Part shown: positions 49,106-58,240 of the stretch, piece after piece
Layout: each line of letters opens with the position of its first letter
Numbering within the stretch: position 1 is the stretch's first letter
Assembly: GCF_900129615.1 (NCBI RefSeq)
Contig: NZ_FQWI01000003.1
Span: 1-64,000 of the forward strand
Direction of reading: 5' to 3'
Origin: Pectobacterium carotovorum
GTDB taxonomy: Bacteria; Pseudomonadota; Gammaproteobacteria; Enterobacterales; Enterobacteriaceae
Length of the DNA stretch: 64,000 nt
Program-made: the position numbers and the translations under genes
The notes under the pieces: model-generated
Told to the model about the DNA's origin: nothing
Databases searched by the model: none
The model's input: only the letters and a program-made list of their open reading frames with translations

Positions 49106-50644
49106 ATGACGCTCTCTATTAACGCCCTTGCTCGTATTGCTATCGAACTGCAAATGGGGCTATCAAATCAGGATCGTTTCCAGCGCTTAATCAACAGCCT
49201 GCGCCAGCTGCTGCGCTGCGATGCCTCGGCGCTGCTGCGTTACGAGAATCAGCTGTTCCGTCCGCTGGCGATCGACGGTCTGGCGCCGGACGTGCTGGGG
49301 CGACGCTTTCGTCTGTCCGATCATCCCCGTTTGGAGGCGATTGCCCGCGCGGGCGACGTGGTGCGCTTTCCGGCGGACAGCCAGCTTCCCGATCCGTATG
49401 ACGGTCTGATCCCCAGTCAGGAAGATCTTAAGGTGCATGCCTGCGTTGGCCTGCCGCTGTTTGCCAATCAGAACCTGATCGGCGCGCTGACCGTGGACGG
49501 CATGGATCCGTGTCAGTTCGACCATTTTAGCGATGAAGAACTGCGGCTGGTGGGGGCAATGGCGGCGGCAGCGCTGAGTAACGCGTTGCTGATGGAACGT
49601 CTTGAGCGGCAGTTGCCCGCGCCGGTGCGTGCTGAAAGTCCGGCGGCGGAAAGCGTGGATGAAATGGTTGGACTGTCGGAACCGATGCAGCGGCTGAAGA
49701 AAGAGGTCGATATCGTCGCGGGTTCCGACCTGAACGTGCTGATCATGGGGGAAACCGGCGTCGGTAAAGAGCTGGTGGCGCGGGCGATTCATCGCGGTTC
49801 CAGCCGGGCAAGTCATCCTCTGGTGTACCTGAACTGCGCCGCGCTGCCTGAGTCGGTAGCGGAGAGTGAGCTGTTTGGTCATGTTAAGGGCGCGTTTACC
49901 GGAGCGATCCATCATCGAACCGGCAAGTTTGAAATGGCGGATAACGGCACGCTGTTTCTGGATGAGATTGGCGAACTGTCTCTGACGCTACAGGCGAAGC
50001 TGCTGCGCGTATTGCAGTATGGCGATCTCCAGCGCGTGGGCGATGACAGTAGCCTGAAAGTGAATGTGCGCGTGCTGGCGGCGACCAACCGCGATCTGCG
50101 GCAGGCGGTGCTGGATGGCGCTTTCCGTGCCGATTTGTTCCACCGTCTGAGCGTGTTCCCGCTTTCCGTACCGCCGCTGCGCGAGCGCAGTCAGGATGTG
50201 GCGTTGTTGGCAGGATTCTTCTGTGAACGCAGTCGCGTGCAGCTGGGGCTGGCGCGTCTGGCGTTGACGGCCGACGCGGGGGCGCTACTGGAACAATACG
50301 ACTGGCCGGGGAATGTGCGCGAGCTGGAACACGCCATTTACCGCGCTACCGTGCTGGCGAGAGCAGGGCAGGAATCGGGCGAGGTGCTGTTGGGGCGTGA
50401 GCATTTCAATCTTGAACTTCCCGCTCAACCTGCTCATTCCGCCACGGGATCGTCGAATGCTATCGAGATAGAGCCAGCGTATTTCATCAGCGGCGGCCTG
50501 CGAGAAGCAACGGACGACTATCAGCGTCGGGTCATCCAACAAACGCTGACGCGCCATGAGGGTAACTGGTCATCCTGCGCCAGAGAACTGGAAATGGACA
50601 GCGGCAACCTGCACCGTCTGGCGAAGCGGTTAGGCATCAAATAA
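49106..50644 (+). CDS. norR: NO-responsive sigma-54-dependent activator NorR
   Basis: 512 residues. The GAF domain binding a non-haem iron (about 1-175) is followed by an AAA+ domain with Walker A GETGVGKE (about 220), the sigma-54 contact loop GAFTGA and [11 protein letters not shown]-type sensor motifs. A Fis-type helix-turn-helix ends the protein ([24 protein letters not shown]). It activates norVW on NO binding. The start at 49106 ([15 protein letters not shown]) matches E. coli and follows TAGGA; the in-frame extension upstream runs through the enhancer sites. Confidence 0.95.
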   Translation: MTLSINALARIAIELQMGLSNQDRFQRLINSLRQLLRCDASALLRYENQLFRPLAIDGLAPDVLGRRFRLSDHPRLEAIARAGDVVRFPADSQLPDPYDGLIPSQEDLKVHACVGLPLFANQNLIGALTVDGMDPCQFDHFSDEELRLVGAMAAAALSNALLMERLERQLPAPVRAESPAAESVDEMVGLSEPMQRLKKEVDIVAGSDLNVLIMGETGVGKELVARAIHRGSSRASHPLVYLNCAALPESVAESELFGHVKGAFTGAIHHRTGKFEMADNGTLFLDEIGELSLTLQAKLLRVLQYGDLQRVGDDSSLKVNVRVLAATNRDLRQAVLDGAFRADLFHRLSVFPLSVPPLRERSQDVALLAGFFCERSRVQLGLARLALTADAGALLEQYDWPGNVRELEHAIYRATVLARAGQESGEVLLGREHFNLELPAQPAHSATGSSNAIEIEPAYFISGGLREATDDYQRRVIQQTLTRHEGNWSSCARELEMDSGNLHRLAKRLGIK

Positions 50645-50648
50645 AAAA

Positions 50649-50667
50649 CGCCCCGAAAATCGGGGCG
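50649..50667 (+). terminator. Terminator after norR
   Basis: CGCCCCGA and TCGGGGCG pair around AAA with a short CTTT tail. Confidence 0.75.
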
Positions 50668-50704
50668 CTTTAGACCGTAGACAAACCTATTTACCGAACG
50701 AAAA

Positions 50705-50809
50705 CGGGAGTAACGGAATAGAAGAGTAAAGCGTTTGCGCCATGGATGGCGCAAGCCGAGCGCACATGGACGTGTTTACAGCGACTTTACGATCTATCCG
50801 TTACTCCCG
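50705..50809. repeat. 105-bp inverted-repeat element between norR and fumA
   Basis: Perfect 13-base outer arms CGGGAGTAACGGA and TCCGTTACTCCCG, with continuing partial pairing inwards (ATAGAAGAGTAAAG against CTTTACGATCTAT). Inside is a perfect small hairpin TTGCGCC-ATGGAT-GGCGCAA (50735-50754) next to GCGCACATGGACGTG. It looks like a genomic repeat of fold-back type sitting between convergent genes. Confidence 0.7.
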
Positions 50810-50854
50810 CTCAACTGGCGTTAGCTACTAACCTCTAATTACTACAGGACTTAG

Positions 50855-52498
50855 TTAACCGCATTTCACGCACTTGGCGCTCTGAATCACCTGGAAGAAA
50901 TCGTTGCCTTTATCATCGACCAGAATAAAGGCGGGGAAATCTTCGACTTCGATTTTCCAGATAGCTTCCATACCCAGTTCAGGGTACTCGACGCAGGTCA
51001 GGCTCTTGATGCTGTTCTGCGCTAGAATCGCTGCCGGGCCGCCGATGCTGCCGAGGTAGAAGCCACCGTGTTTATGGCACGCGTCGGTCACCTGCTGGCT
51101 GCGGTTGCCTTTCGCCAGCATGATCATGCTGCCGCCGTTGGCTTGCAGTAAATCGACGTAGGAATCCATGCGGCCAGCGGTGGTCGGGCCTAACGAGCCG
51201 GACGGGTAGCCTTCTGGTGTTTTCGCCGGACCCGCGTAGTAAATCGGGTGATCTTTGATGTACTGCGGCAGGCCTTCGCCGTTATCCAGACGTTCCTTCA
51301 ACTTGGCGTGAGCAATGTCACGGCCCACGATGATGGTGCCGGTCAGGGAAAGACGGGTGGATACCGGATACTGCGACAGCGTTTTCAGAATCTCGGCCAT
51401 CGGACGGTTCAGGTCGATTTTAACTGCATCGCCTTCGCCCGTTTCACGCAGGTGCTCAGGGATATATTTGCCCGGATTCTGCTCTAACTGCTCCAGCCAG
51501 ACGCCCTTGCGGTTGATCTTGCCTTTGATGTTACGGTCAGCGGAGCAGGATACGCCCATACCGACGGGGCAAGAGGCACCGTGGCGCGGCAGGCGGATAA
51601 TCCGCACGTCGTGTGCAAAGTATTTCCCGCCAAACTGTGCGCCCAGACCCAGATCGCGCGCGGCTTCCAGAATCTCCTGCTCCAGCGCGACATCGCGGAA
51701 CGCCTGACCGTGCTCGTTGCCCTCGGTCGGCAGTTCGTCGTAGTACTTGGTCGACGCCAGCTTAACGGTTTTCAGCGTGGTTTCTGCCGAGGTGCCGCCA
51801 ATGACAAACGCGATATGGTACGGCGGACATGCCGCGGTACCCAGCGAGCGCATTTTCTCGATCAGGAAGCTCTTCAGTTTACCCGGCGTCAGCAGCGCTT
51901 TGGTTTCCTGATACAGGTAGGTTTTGTTGGCTGAACCGCCGCCTTTGGTGACGAACAGGAATTTATAGTCTTCGCCCTCAGTACTGTAGAGGTCAATCTG
52001 AGCGGGCAGGTTAGTGCCAGTGTTGACCTCTTTGTACATATCCAGCGCGGCGTTCTGTGAGTAGCGCAGGTTGTCTTCAATGAACGTGTTGTACACGCCT
52101 TTGGACAGCGCTTCGGCATCGTTACCGCCAGTCCAGACGTTCTGGCCTTTTTTACCGACGATGATCGCTGTACCGGTATCCTGACAGGTCGGCAGGATGC
52201 CCTTGGCGGAAATCTCTGAGTTGCGCAGGAATTGCAGGGCAACGTATTTATCGTTTTCGCTGGCTTCCGGGTCGTGAAGAATATCGGCAACTTGCTGCTG
52301 GTGAGCGGGGCGGAGCATGAAAGAGGCATCGTGGAAGGCTTGCTGGGCCAGAAGGGTCAACGCGGCTGGATCGATCTTCAGGATGTCCTGACCTTCAAAC
52401 TGTGCGACAGAGACAAAGTCGCTGCTCAACAGGCGATATTCGGTATCATCTTTACTGAGTGGAAAAGGATCTTGGTAATAGAAGGGTTTATTCGACAT
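50855..52498 (-). CDS. fumA: Class I fumarate hydratase (4Fe-4S, FumA/FumB type)
   Basis: 547 residues. The three cluster cysteines fall at the E. coli positions: Cys105 (LPTCQDTG), Cys224 (TAACPPYH) and Cys318 (GVSCSADR). It interconverts fumarate and malate; the exposed cluster makes it oxygen- and NO-sensitive. It cannot be assigned as FumA or FumB from sequence alone. It is transcribed alone, with a 490-base upstream region. Confidence 0.95.
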   Translation of the reverse strand: MSNKPFYYQDPFPLSKDDTEYRLLSSDFVSVAQFEGQDILKIDPAALTLLAQQAFHDASFMLRPAHQQQVADILHDPEASENDKYVALQFLRNSEISAKGILPTCQDTGTAIIVGKKGQNVWTGGNDAEALSKGVYNTFIEDNLRYSQNAALDMYKEVNTGTNLPAQIDLYSTEGEDYKFLFVTKGGGSANKTYLYQETKALLTPGKLKSFLIEKMRSLGTAACPPYHIAFVIGGTSAETTLKTVKLASTKYYDELPTEGNEHGQAFRDVALEQEILEAARDLGLGAQFGGKYFAHDVRIIRLPRHGASCPVGMGVSCSADRNIKGKINRKGVWLEQLEQNPGKYIPEHLRETGEGDAVKIDLNRPMAEILKTLSQYPVSTRLSLTGTIIVGRDIAHAKLKERLDNGEGLPQYIKDHPIYYAGPAKTPEGYPSGSLGPTTAGRMDSYVDLLQANGGSMIMLAKGNRSQQVTDACHKHGGFYLGSIGGPAAILAQNSIKSLTCVEYPELGMEAIWKIEVEDFPAFILVDDKGNDFFQVIQSAKCVKCG

Positions 52499-52987
52499 TT
52501 TTTTCTCACTTGCAATTGCATCAATTAGTAAATTTTCACCTTATAGGATTCAGCATCTTATTATTAAGGCGTATTACCGCAGCACTACAGGGATGTCTCG
52601 AATACAAAAGTAGTAATCACCATAATAGTATGGTTTTTTGTCGGGAAGTACTACTTTGGTACATCACAATAATAATGATGTCGTGCATTATTTTTTCTGT
52701 GACAGACGTGCGAAACTGCCGCGGGGCTCGGGTTTCCGTGTGCAGACAACACAGGAAAATGCTCATGGTTTAGCGTGAAAATATTTCTCTTTTAATTGGC
52801 TTAATTAAGTAAAGTAAATGGTGAAATTAAAAACAATAACCATTTCATCTTTAATGTTATTCATTGGCGATATAAAGAAACCGTTATTGGTTTTTTATCG
52901 CTTCATGAAAAAACAGGCCGATCACAAAAGCCACGGAGCGGTGGCCGATGTGATGACGGATGTGGTTTTTCCAATGCAGTGACGGAG
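52499..52987. other. Intergenic region between fumA and the LysR-type gene
   Basis: No convincing gene. An inverted pair AAAGTAGTA (52607-52615) and TACTACTTT (52649-52657) could be an operator or stem in the fumA 5' region. Short frames in 52884-52987 lack a ribosome-binding site and family similarity. Confidence 0.5.
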
Positions 52988-53866
52988 TTATGGTGGCGTA
53001 CTTTCTTGTTGGGCAAGGAGATTGTCTATCATCCACAGCCCTGCTGGGCCGGGTGGATGGGGTTTGGACCAAACAACGTCCACGTCAATCCATTGCGGCC
53101 AGCCCGCGACAGGCAGCTCCACCAGTTTCCGCTGGTCATATTGCGCCACCAGCCAGCGTGGCAGAATACTCCAGCCATGCCCCTGCTGTGCCATTTCCAA
53201 CAGCATAAGATAAGACGGCGCAGACCAGACGATCCCTTCCGGTTGCAGCCGGTCGCTGCGTTTATAGGTATTGAGATAGAGCTGGCGGACTGTCGCCAAC
53301 TGGCTGCGCGTCACGGTTTTTTCCGTTGTCAGCGGGTGTGCAACTGACACGAAGATGGCCATGTCGGTCTTAATCTGCAAACGCGCGGCGGCAATATCGG
53401 GTGGGTAATCCGTCTGGGCGCGCAGTAGCCCGACATGCGCACGGTTCATTTGCAGCAGATCGATCACGTCATCACCTTCCGCAATCAGGCATTCAAACTC
53501 AATATCGGGAAAATGCTGAGCGAAACGTTGAAGCACGGGTTCGTAGTGGGGGGCTTGCCAGATATCTGACAGCACAAACGTCAGACGGGGTTCGATATGG
53601 TCGGCCAGACGGATCGCCAGCCCATCCAGTTCTTCGCTGGCGGATAAGATCGCCTGTACATGGGAAAGCACTTTTCTGCCCGCCAGCGTGAGCACCGGCT
53701 GGTGACCGGATCGATCAAACAGCGTCAGCCCCAGATCGGCTTCCAGATTAGCGATGGCCGCGCTGATGGTGGACTGGCTTTTATGCAAGCGCCGTGCGGC
53801 GGCGGAAAACGAGCCCGCATCAACGGTGGTAACAAAAGCCAGCAGGGATTCTGGTGAATATCGCAT
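52988..53866 (-). CDS. LysR-family transcriptional regulator
   Basis: 292 residues. The winged helix-turn-helix (about 1-60: FVTTVDAGSFSAAARRLHKSQSTISAAIANLE) is followed by a LysR substrate-binding domain (about 90-290). It is divergent from the PACE-type efflux gene; in Acinetobacter a LysR-type regulator (AceR) controls the PACE pump AceI from a similar arrangement. Regulation of the pump is an inference from that layout. Confidence 0.88.
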   Translation of the reverse strand: MRYSPESLLAFVTTVDAGSFSAAARRLHKSQSTISAAIANLEADLGLTLFDRSGHQPVLTLAGRKVLSHVQAILSASEELDGLAIRLADHIEPRLTFVLSDIWQAPHYEPVLQRFAQHFPDIEFECLIAEGDDVIDLLQMNRAHVGLLRAQTDYPPDIAAARLQIKTDMAIFVSVAHPLTTEKTVTRSQLATVRQLYLNTYKRSDRLQPEGIVWSAPSYLMLLEMAQQGHGWSILPRWLVAQYDQRKLVELPVAGWPQWIDVDVVWSKPHPPGPAGLWMIDNLLAQQESTPP

Positions 53867-54005
53867 CGCACCTCTATCGATTTTATCGATGGAATCTAAC
53901 TGTACTCTACCATCTTATGCGATGAAAATAAGGCCGTAATACGATGCCATCCATGGTCATGGCGAAAATTGACCCGTAACTCGCAATAAATAAAGTGAAT
54001 GTGCT

Positions 54006-54476
54006 ATGCAGAACAAAACCAGTAAAACCTTACGTGAGCGTGTGTACCATGCGGTGGGATTTGAGCTCATCGCGTTGACGATCTGTGCGCCAGCGGGTGC
54101 CTGGCTGCTGAATAAGCCGCTCTTCGACATGGGCGCACTGGCAATTATGCTCTCCAGCGTCGCGATGATCTGGAATATGATCTACAACTCGATATTTGAT
54201 CGCCTATGGCCGGTAGATCGCGTTAAGCGCCGGCTGCCGGTTCGTATTGCTCACGCGCTGGGGTTTGAAGGCGGCTTTATCCTGATTGGTCTGCCGCTGG
54301 CGGCGTGGATGCTGAACGTCACGCTGTGGCAGGCGCTGATGGTGGAGATCGGCTTCTTCCTGTTCTTCCTGCCGTACACCGTGGTGTATAACTGGGCCTA
54401 CGATACGCTGCGGGAACGCATTGTGAACCGCCGCCGCCATGTGCAGCAGGTGTCGGCCAGTTCTCGTCTACGTTAA
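54006..54476 (+). CDS. PACE-family efflux protein (bacterial transmembrane pair domains)
   Basis: 156 residues with four membrane spans in two related halves: ERVYHAVGFELIALTICAP and RIAHALGFEGGFILIGLPL, each followed by a second span and W/N-rich motif (IWNMIYNSIFD, VYNWAYDTLRER). The membrane-embedded glutamates (Glu20 and the equivalent in GFEGG) are typical of PACE pumps, which expel biocides such as chlorhexidine or short diamines using protons. Divergent from a LysR regulator. Confidence 0.88.
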   Translation: MQNKTSKTLRERVYHAVGFELIALTICAPAGAWLLNKPLFDMGALAIMLSSVAMIWNMIYNSIFDRLWPVDRVKRRLPVRIAHALGFEGGFILIGLPLAAWMLNVTLWQALMVEIGFFLFFLPYTVVYNWAYDTLRERIVNRRRHVQQVSASSRLR

Positions 54477-54513
54477 TTCGTCTACGTTAACCTGCCTGTG
54501 TTAACTCTGCGCG

Positions 54514-55176
54514 TTACCGGTGTGTCAGCTTAAAGCTCTGATACGCCGGTAGCTCAAGCGCTCGCCATAAATACCAGGATGCCACCGTGCGATAAGGCTG
54601 ACATTGCAGGCTCAGTGCCTGCAAATCGCGCGGCTTTGGCATGTCCTGCAAATCGTAAACATAGCGTAACCCCTGACGAATACCGAGATCGTCGAGCGGC
54701 ATGATGTCGGTGCGTTCCAGCGAATAAATCAAAAACATTTCGACCGTCCAGCGTCCGATCCCCTTGAGCGACGTCAGTTGCTGAATGAGCGTGTCGTCAT
54801 CCCGCTCTGCGGCCTGTTCGAGGCTCGGTACCAGGCCGCTCAGCGCCCCCTGTGCAATGCCATGCAGCGTGTCCGCTTTACGGGCGGAAAAACCGCACTG
54901 CCGCAGCGTGTCGGTGGAGCAGGCCAGAATCTGTTCCGGGGTGGGAAAGACGTCGCCATGTACCCGCAGGAGCTTCGCAACCATGGCATCCCCAGCACGC
55001 GTTGTTAGCTGCTGATAGGCAACGGCACGCATCAGCGCCTCATAGGGTTCCCGGTGTGGTGCCGTTTGATGGCGACAATCACCAATCTGTTCGATCAGGC
55101 TGGCCCAGCGCGTATTGATGGCGCTGAGGTGGTTTTTGGCGCGCTGCGTGAAATCTACTGGCGGATGGGATGGCAT
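54514..55176 (-). CDS. alkA: DNA-3-methyladenine glycosylase II, AlkA type
   Basis: 220 residues. The helix-hairpin-helix and catalytic region reads LTSLKGIGRWTVEMFLIY followed by IMPLDDLGIRQG with the catalytic Asp. It removes alkylated purines from DNA. It lacks the N-terminal domain of E. coli AlkA, as in short bacterial homologues. ATG 55176 follows GGAAG by 7 bases; the upstream in-frame extension lacks similarity. Close to ada and alkB, so it belongs to an alkylation-repair group. Confidence 0.88.
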   Translation of the reverse strand: MPSHPPVDFTQRAKNHLSAINTRWASLIEQIGDCRHQTAPHREPYEALMRAVAYQQLTTRAGDAMVAKLLRVHGDVFPTPEQILACSTDTLRQCGFSARKADTLHGIAQGALSGLVPSLEQAAERDDDTLIQQLTSLKGIGRWTVEMFLIYSLERTDIMPLDDLGIRQGLRYVYDLQDMPKPRDLQALSLQCQPYRTVASWYLWRALELPAYQSFKLTHR

Positions 55177-55372
55177 AAACGGCTTCCGTAATGAGAACGA
55201 AAAGGACAGAAAACGAGCATAGGAGATTGCCGCATGGCGCGCCATGTGGGAAGGGCTATTCGTATGAAACAGAAAATCCGAATGAAAAAGCAAGAAGTGC
55301 CGAGGGTGATGTGTAGTGGAGCGTGGCTTAAGGAAAGGATATTTCAGCGGCAGGCTATGCCGCTGTTACACG

Positions 55373-56152
55373 TTAATAATACTCGCCGTGCCGATAGTCC
55401 CAGGTGGTGAAGGTGTCAGACAGTAGCGACATCACCTTGTCCACATCCAGCCCCTTGCGTATCAGCGTCGGGCACGGATACACGCTCCGTCTCCCTTTCT
55501 GTTCCGGTACCAACTGACCTTCTGTATCCACCATCGACACCATCACGCCTTGCTCGTAGCGTGTGTCATGGGATTTATTCGGCTGGATAGATTTTACATA
55601 ATCGTCGGCTTCGATAATCAGATCGGCAAAGGCGCTAATACGTTCACCGATCCCCTCCACCTCGCCTCGGTTGCCTTTACCTGACGGGTTGGCTGAACTG
55701 GCAAAGGTTAATTTTCCGTACCTTTCCCACAGCTCCTGCGTGAGGATTTCGCTCGGTTTACCGAATTTAATCACGAAACAGCTGGTTTTGCGATCGTCCA
55801 TCATCAGCGCTTTCGAGCCGTCTTTGGGGATACGCGCTAATGCGCTGTCGTGCCAGGGAAGGATGCTGCCCAACAGGACATCGGTGTCCCAATGGCGTTG
55901 ATATAACTGTTCGATTTCTGGATTTAACTGTGCCAGCACTTTCAACTGGGCAAGAGAGCCACACAGCACCACACCCGGCTTGTTTCGGTTGCGCTGTTTG
56001 GCGTCAAATTTGCGCTCCAGCCCTGCTTTATCTGAAGCCATGATGATATAACCCACTTTGGTTGGAGAAACGATGATTCCCCCGCCGCGTGACATAATCT
56101 GCACCGCATCATCATGCAAACCGCCATTCCAGTGAACTTTACTTTTGCTCAT
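55373..56152 (-). CDS. Sua5/YciO/YrdC-like protein, divergent and free-standing
   Basis: 259 residues. GGGIIVSPTKVGYIIMASD and FDAKQRNRNKPGVVL match the nucleotide-binding start of YrdC/TsaC (PTETVYGL...AKGRP), and SSANPSGKGNRG resembles its SANxSG motif. YrdC proteins make threonylcarbamoyl-AMP for tRNA. This copy is longer, has Lys-Val-Gly-Tyr in place of the usual Thr-x-Tyr-Gly, and a C-terminal tail ending WDYRHGEYY. It may carbamoylate something else. A perfect AGGAGG precedes ATG 56152. It is divergent from ada. Confidence 0.7.
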   Translation of the reverse strand: MSKSKVHWNGGLHDDAVQIMSRGGGIIVSPTKVGYIIMASDKAGLERKFDAKQRNRNKPGVVLCGSLAQLKVLAQLNPEIEQLYQRHWDTDVLLGSILPWHDSALARIPKDGSKALMMDDRKTSCFVIKFGKPSEILTQELWERYGKLTFASSANPSGKGNRGEVEGIGERISAFADLIIEADDYVKSIQPNKSHDTRYEQGVMVSMVDTEGQLVPEQKGRRSVYPCPTLIRKGLDVDKVMSLLSDTFTTWDYRHGEYY

Positions 56153-56351
56153 GTTGCCTCCTGATTGCAGAGAAAAAACAGAGTCCCACCGTGTACCATT
56201 TATTCGCATCACAGATTTGTTCAAAAAGTAACCATTAATGTCGGCGGAAATATCAACATCGGGGCGATCCGAATGAAAAAGCAAGAGTTGAACGTGTGCG
56301 TAAGGTGGCGCTGGTTTAGCGTTAGCGCATGGCTTGGCTTTTAGTAGTATC

Positions 56352-56405
56352 AAGACTGGCAGTAATAGTAAGACGGGTAGTAATAGTAAGACTGGCAGTC
56401 ATACT
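56352..56405. repeat. Three 18-bp tandem repeats upstream of ada
   Basis: AAGACTGGCAGTAATAGT occurs at 56352, with variants at 56370 and 56388. They lie 30 bases before the ada start, in the promoter region; no Ada box could be confirmed. Confidence 0.8.
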
Positions 56406-56434
56406 GAGATTGGAATGAGGTTGAGGTGCATACG

Positions 56435-57517
56435 ATGCTTAACGATACGCCGTTTCAGGATGTTGACTCGCGCTGGCAGGCGGTGGTGACGCGCAATAAA
56501 GCGGCAGACGGCTGCTTTATCTATGCGGTAAAGACGACGGGGATTTACTGTGCGCCCTCCTGCGCATCACGCCAGCCTCGGCGCGAAAATGTAGTGTTCT
56601 TTACGACGGCCGACGAGGCGCAGGCGGCGGGTTTCCGTCCCTGTAAACGCTGCCGTCAAGGAACGCTTTCGCGGCAGGAACAGCAGACGCAGCAGATTGC
56701 CCGTGCCTGTCGGATGATTGAGCAGTCGGAACATCAGCCGACGCTGGCGGTGTTGGCTCAGGCCGTGGGGATAAGCGCATTCCATTTCCATCGCGTGTTC
56801 AAAACCATAACCGGTCTGACGCCAAAGCAGTATGCCAGCGCCCATCGCCATCGGCAGCTACGTGAACAGTTGGCAGATAGCGGCACGGTGACCGCCGCGA
56901 TTGCGGCGGCGGGCTATGATGCCAGCGGACGCTTTTATGCCGACGCGGGCGCGCATTTAGGGATGACGCCGACGGCGTTTCAGAACCGGGGAAAAGGGAT
57001 GACGATCCGCTTTGCCGTTGGCCGCTGCTCACTCGGCGAGGTGCTGGTGGCGGAAAGCGAGAAAGGGATCTGCGCGATCCTGCTGGGTGACGATCCTGAA
57101 TCTCTGCTCAACTCGCTTCAGGAGATGTTTGCTAACGCGCATCTGGTCGGCGGCGATACGGGGTTTGAGCAACGGATGGCGCAGGTCGTCGGATTTGTCG
57201 ACGATCCAGCCATCGGGCTGACACTGCCGCTTGATATTCGCGGTACCGCATTCCAGCAGCGAGTCTGGCAGGCGCTGCGGGCGATCCCGGCAGGGGAAAC
57301 GCTGAGCTATCGTGAGGTCGCTGAGCGAATCGGGTCACCCGCCGCCGTGCGCGCTGTCGCGGGAGCCTGTGCCGCGAACCGGTTGGCAGTCGCGATTCCC
57401 TGTCATCGCGTGGTCCGGCATGATGGTGCGCTGTCAGGCTATCGCTGGGGCGTCGTGCGTAAACGCGCCCTGTTGGAGAAAGAGCTGGTGGATAAAGAGC
57501 AGGCCACGCATCCGTAA
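56435..57517 (+). CDS. ada: Bifunctional Ada: methylphosphotriester/O6-methylguanine methyltransferase and regulator
   Basis: 360 residues. The N-terminal zinc domain has four cysteines (GIYCAPSC and PCKRC), one of which accepts methyl groups from phosphotriesters. An AraC-type DNA-binding domain (about 90-185) follows, and the C-terminal methyltransferase domain has the active-site motif IPCHRV. It repairs DNA and, once methylated, activates ada, alkB and alkA. ATG 56435 has GAGG 8 bases upstream. alkB follows 14 bases downstream. Confidence 0.94.
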   Translation: MLNDTPFQDVDSRWQAVVTRNKAADGCFIYAVKTTGIYCAPSCASRQPRRENVVFFTTADEAQAAGFRPCKRCRQGTLSRQEQQTQQIARACRMIEQSEHQPTLAVLAQAVGISAFHFHRVFKTITGLTPKQYASAHRHRQLREQLADSGTVTAAIAAAGYDASGRFYADAGAHLGMTPTAFQNRGKGMTIRFAVGRCSLGEVLVAESEKGICAILLGDDPESLLNSLQEMFANAHLVGGDTGFEQRMAQVVGFVDDPAIGLTLPLDIRGTAFQQRVWQALRAIPAGETLSYREVAERIGSPAAVRAVAGACAANRLAVAIPCHRVVRHDGALSGYRWGVVRKRALLEKELVDKEQATHP

Positions 57518-57531
57518 GGGGAGTCGTTATC

Positions 57532-58188
57532 GTGAATTTTGATTTATTTGCCGATGAAGCGCCGCGTCGCTGGACGGAAACGCTGGCTCTGGGCGCAGTT
57601 ATCCTGCGCGGTCGCGCCTATGACGATGCCCCGGCGTTGCTTGCGGCACTGAACGCCGTCACTGCGCGTGCGCCGTTGCGGAATATGGTCACACCGGGCG
57701 GCTTTGTGATGTCGGTGGCGATGAGCAACTGCGGGCCGCTTGGCTGGGTAACAGATGAACGCGGCTATCGTTACACCGCACAGGATCCATTAAGCGGAGA
57801 GCCGTGGCCTGCCATGCCAGAGGCTTTTTCCCGACTGGCGAAGCTGGCGGCGAGCGAAGCCGGTTTTGCTGACTTTGAACCGGATGCCTGCCTGATCAAC
57901 CGCTATGATGTCGGCACGCGCATGTCTCTGCATCAGGATAAAAACGAGCGGGATTTCTGTCAGCCTATCGTGTCTGTCTCGCTGGGGCTTAGCGCGACGT
58001 TCCTGTTTGGCGGCATGGCGCGTAGCGATAAAGCGCAGCGTGTTCCGCTGACGCATGGCGATGTGGTGGTTTGGGGCGGTGAATCGCGGCTCTATTTCCA
58101 CGGCATTCTGCCGTTGAAAAGCGGCAGCGTGCCGGAAGGGATGTCCGACGAATGCCGTTTTAATCTGACATTTCGTAAAGCGGGATAA
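57532..58188 (+). CDS. alkB: Alpha-ketoglutarate-dependent DNA dioxygenase AlkB
   Basis: 218 residues. The Fe(II) ligands are in MSLHQDKNERD (HxD) and RLYFHGI (distal His); 2-oxoglutarate is bound by the arginines in CRFNLTFR. It oxidatively removes 1-methyladenine and 3-methylcytosine lesions. The start is GTG 57532 after AAGGGGAG. It is in an ada-alkB operon as in E. coli. Confidence 0.94.
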   Translation: MNFDLFADEAPRRWTETLALGAVILRGRAYDDAPALLAALNAVTARAPLRNMVTPGGFVMSVAMSNCGPLGWVTDERGYRYTAQDPLSGEPWPAMPEAFSRLAKLAASEAGFADFEPDACLINRYDVGTRMSLHQDKNERDFCQPIVSVSLGLSATFLFGGMARSDKAQRVPLTHGDVVVWGGESRLYFHGILPLKSGSVPEGMSDECRFNLTFRKAG

Positions 58189-58197
58189 GAGGAATGA

Positions 58198-58229
58198 CCA
58201 GCCTGCATTGAGCAATACAGGCTGGTTTT
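58198..58229 (+). terminator. Terminator after alkB
   Basis: CCAGCCTG and CAGGCTGG pair over 8 bases around a 12-base loop, followed by TTTT. Confidence 0.7.
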
Positions 58230-58240
58230 GGGTTGGACGC

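Noticed and set aside
49187-49915. 242-codon open frame opposite norR
   Set aside because: Shadow of the NorR GAF and AAA+ coding region.
52884-53072. 62-codon minus-strand frame at the LysR 3' end
   Set aside because: Overlaps the LysR C-terminus, has no ribosome-binding site and matches no family; a gene remnant cannot be shown.
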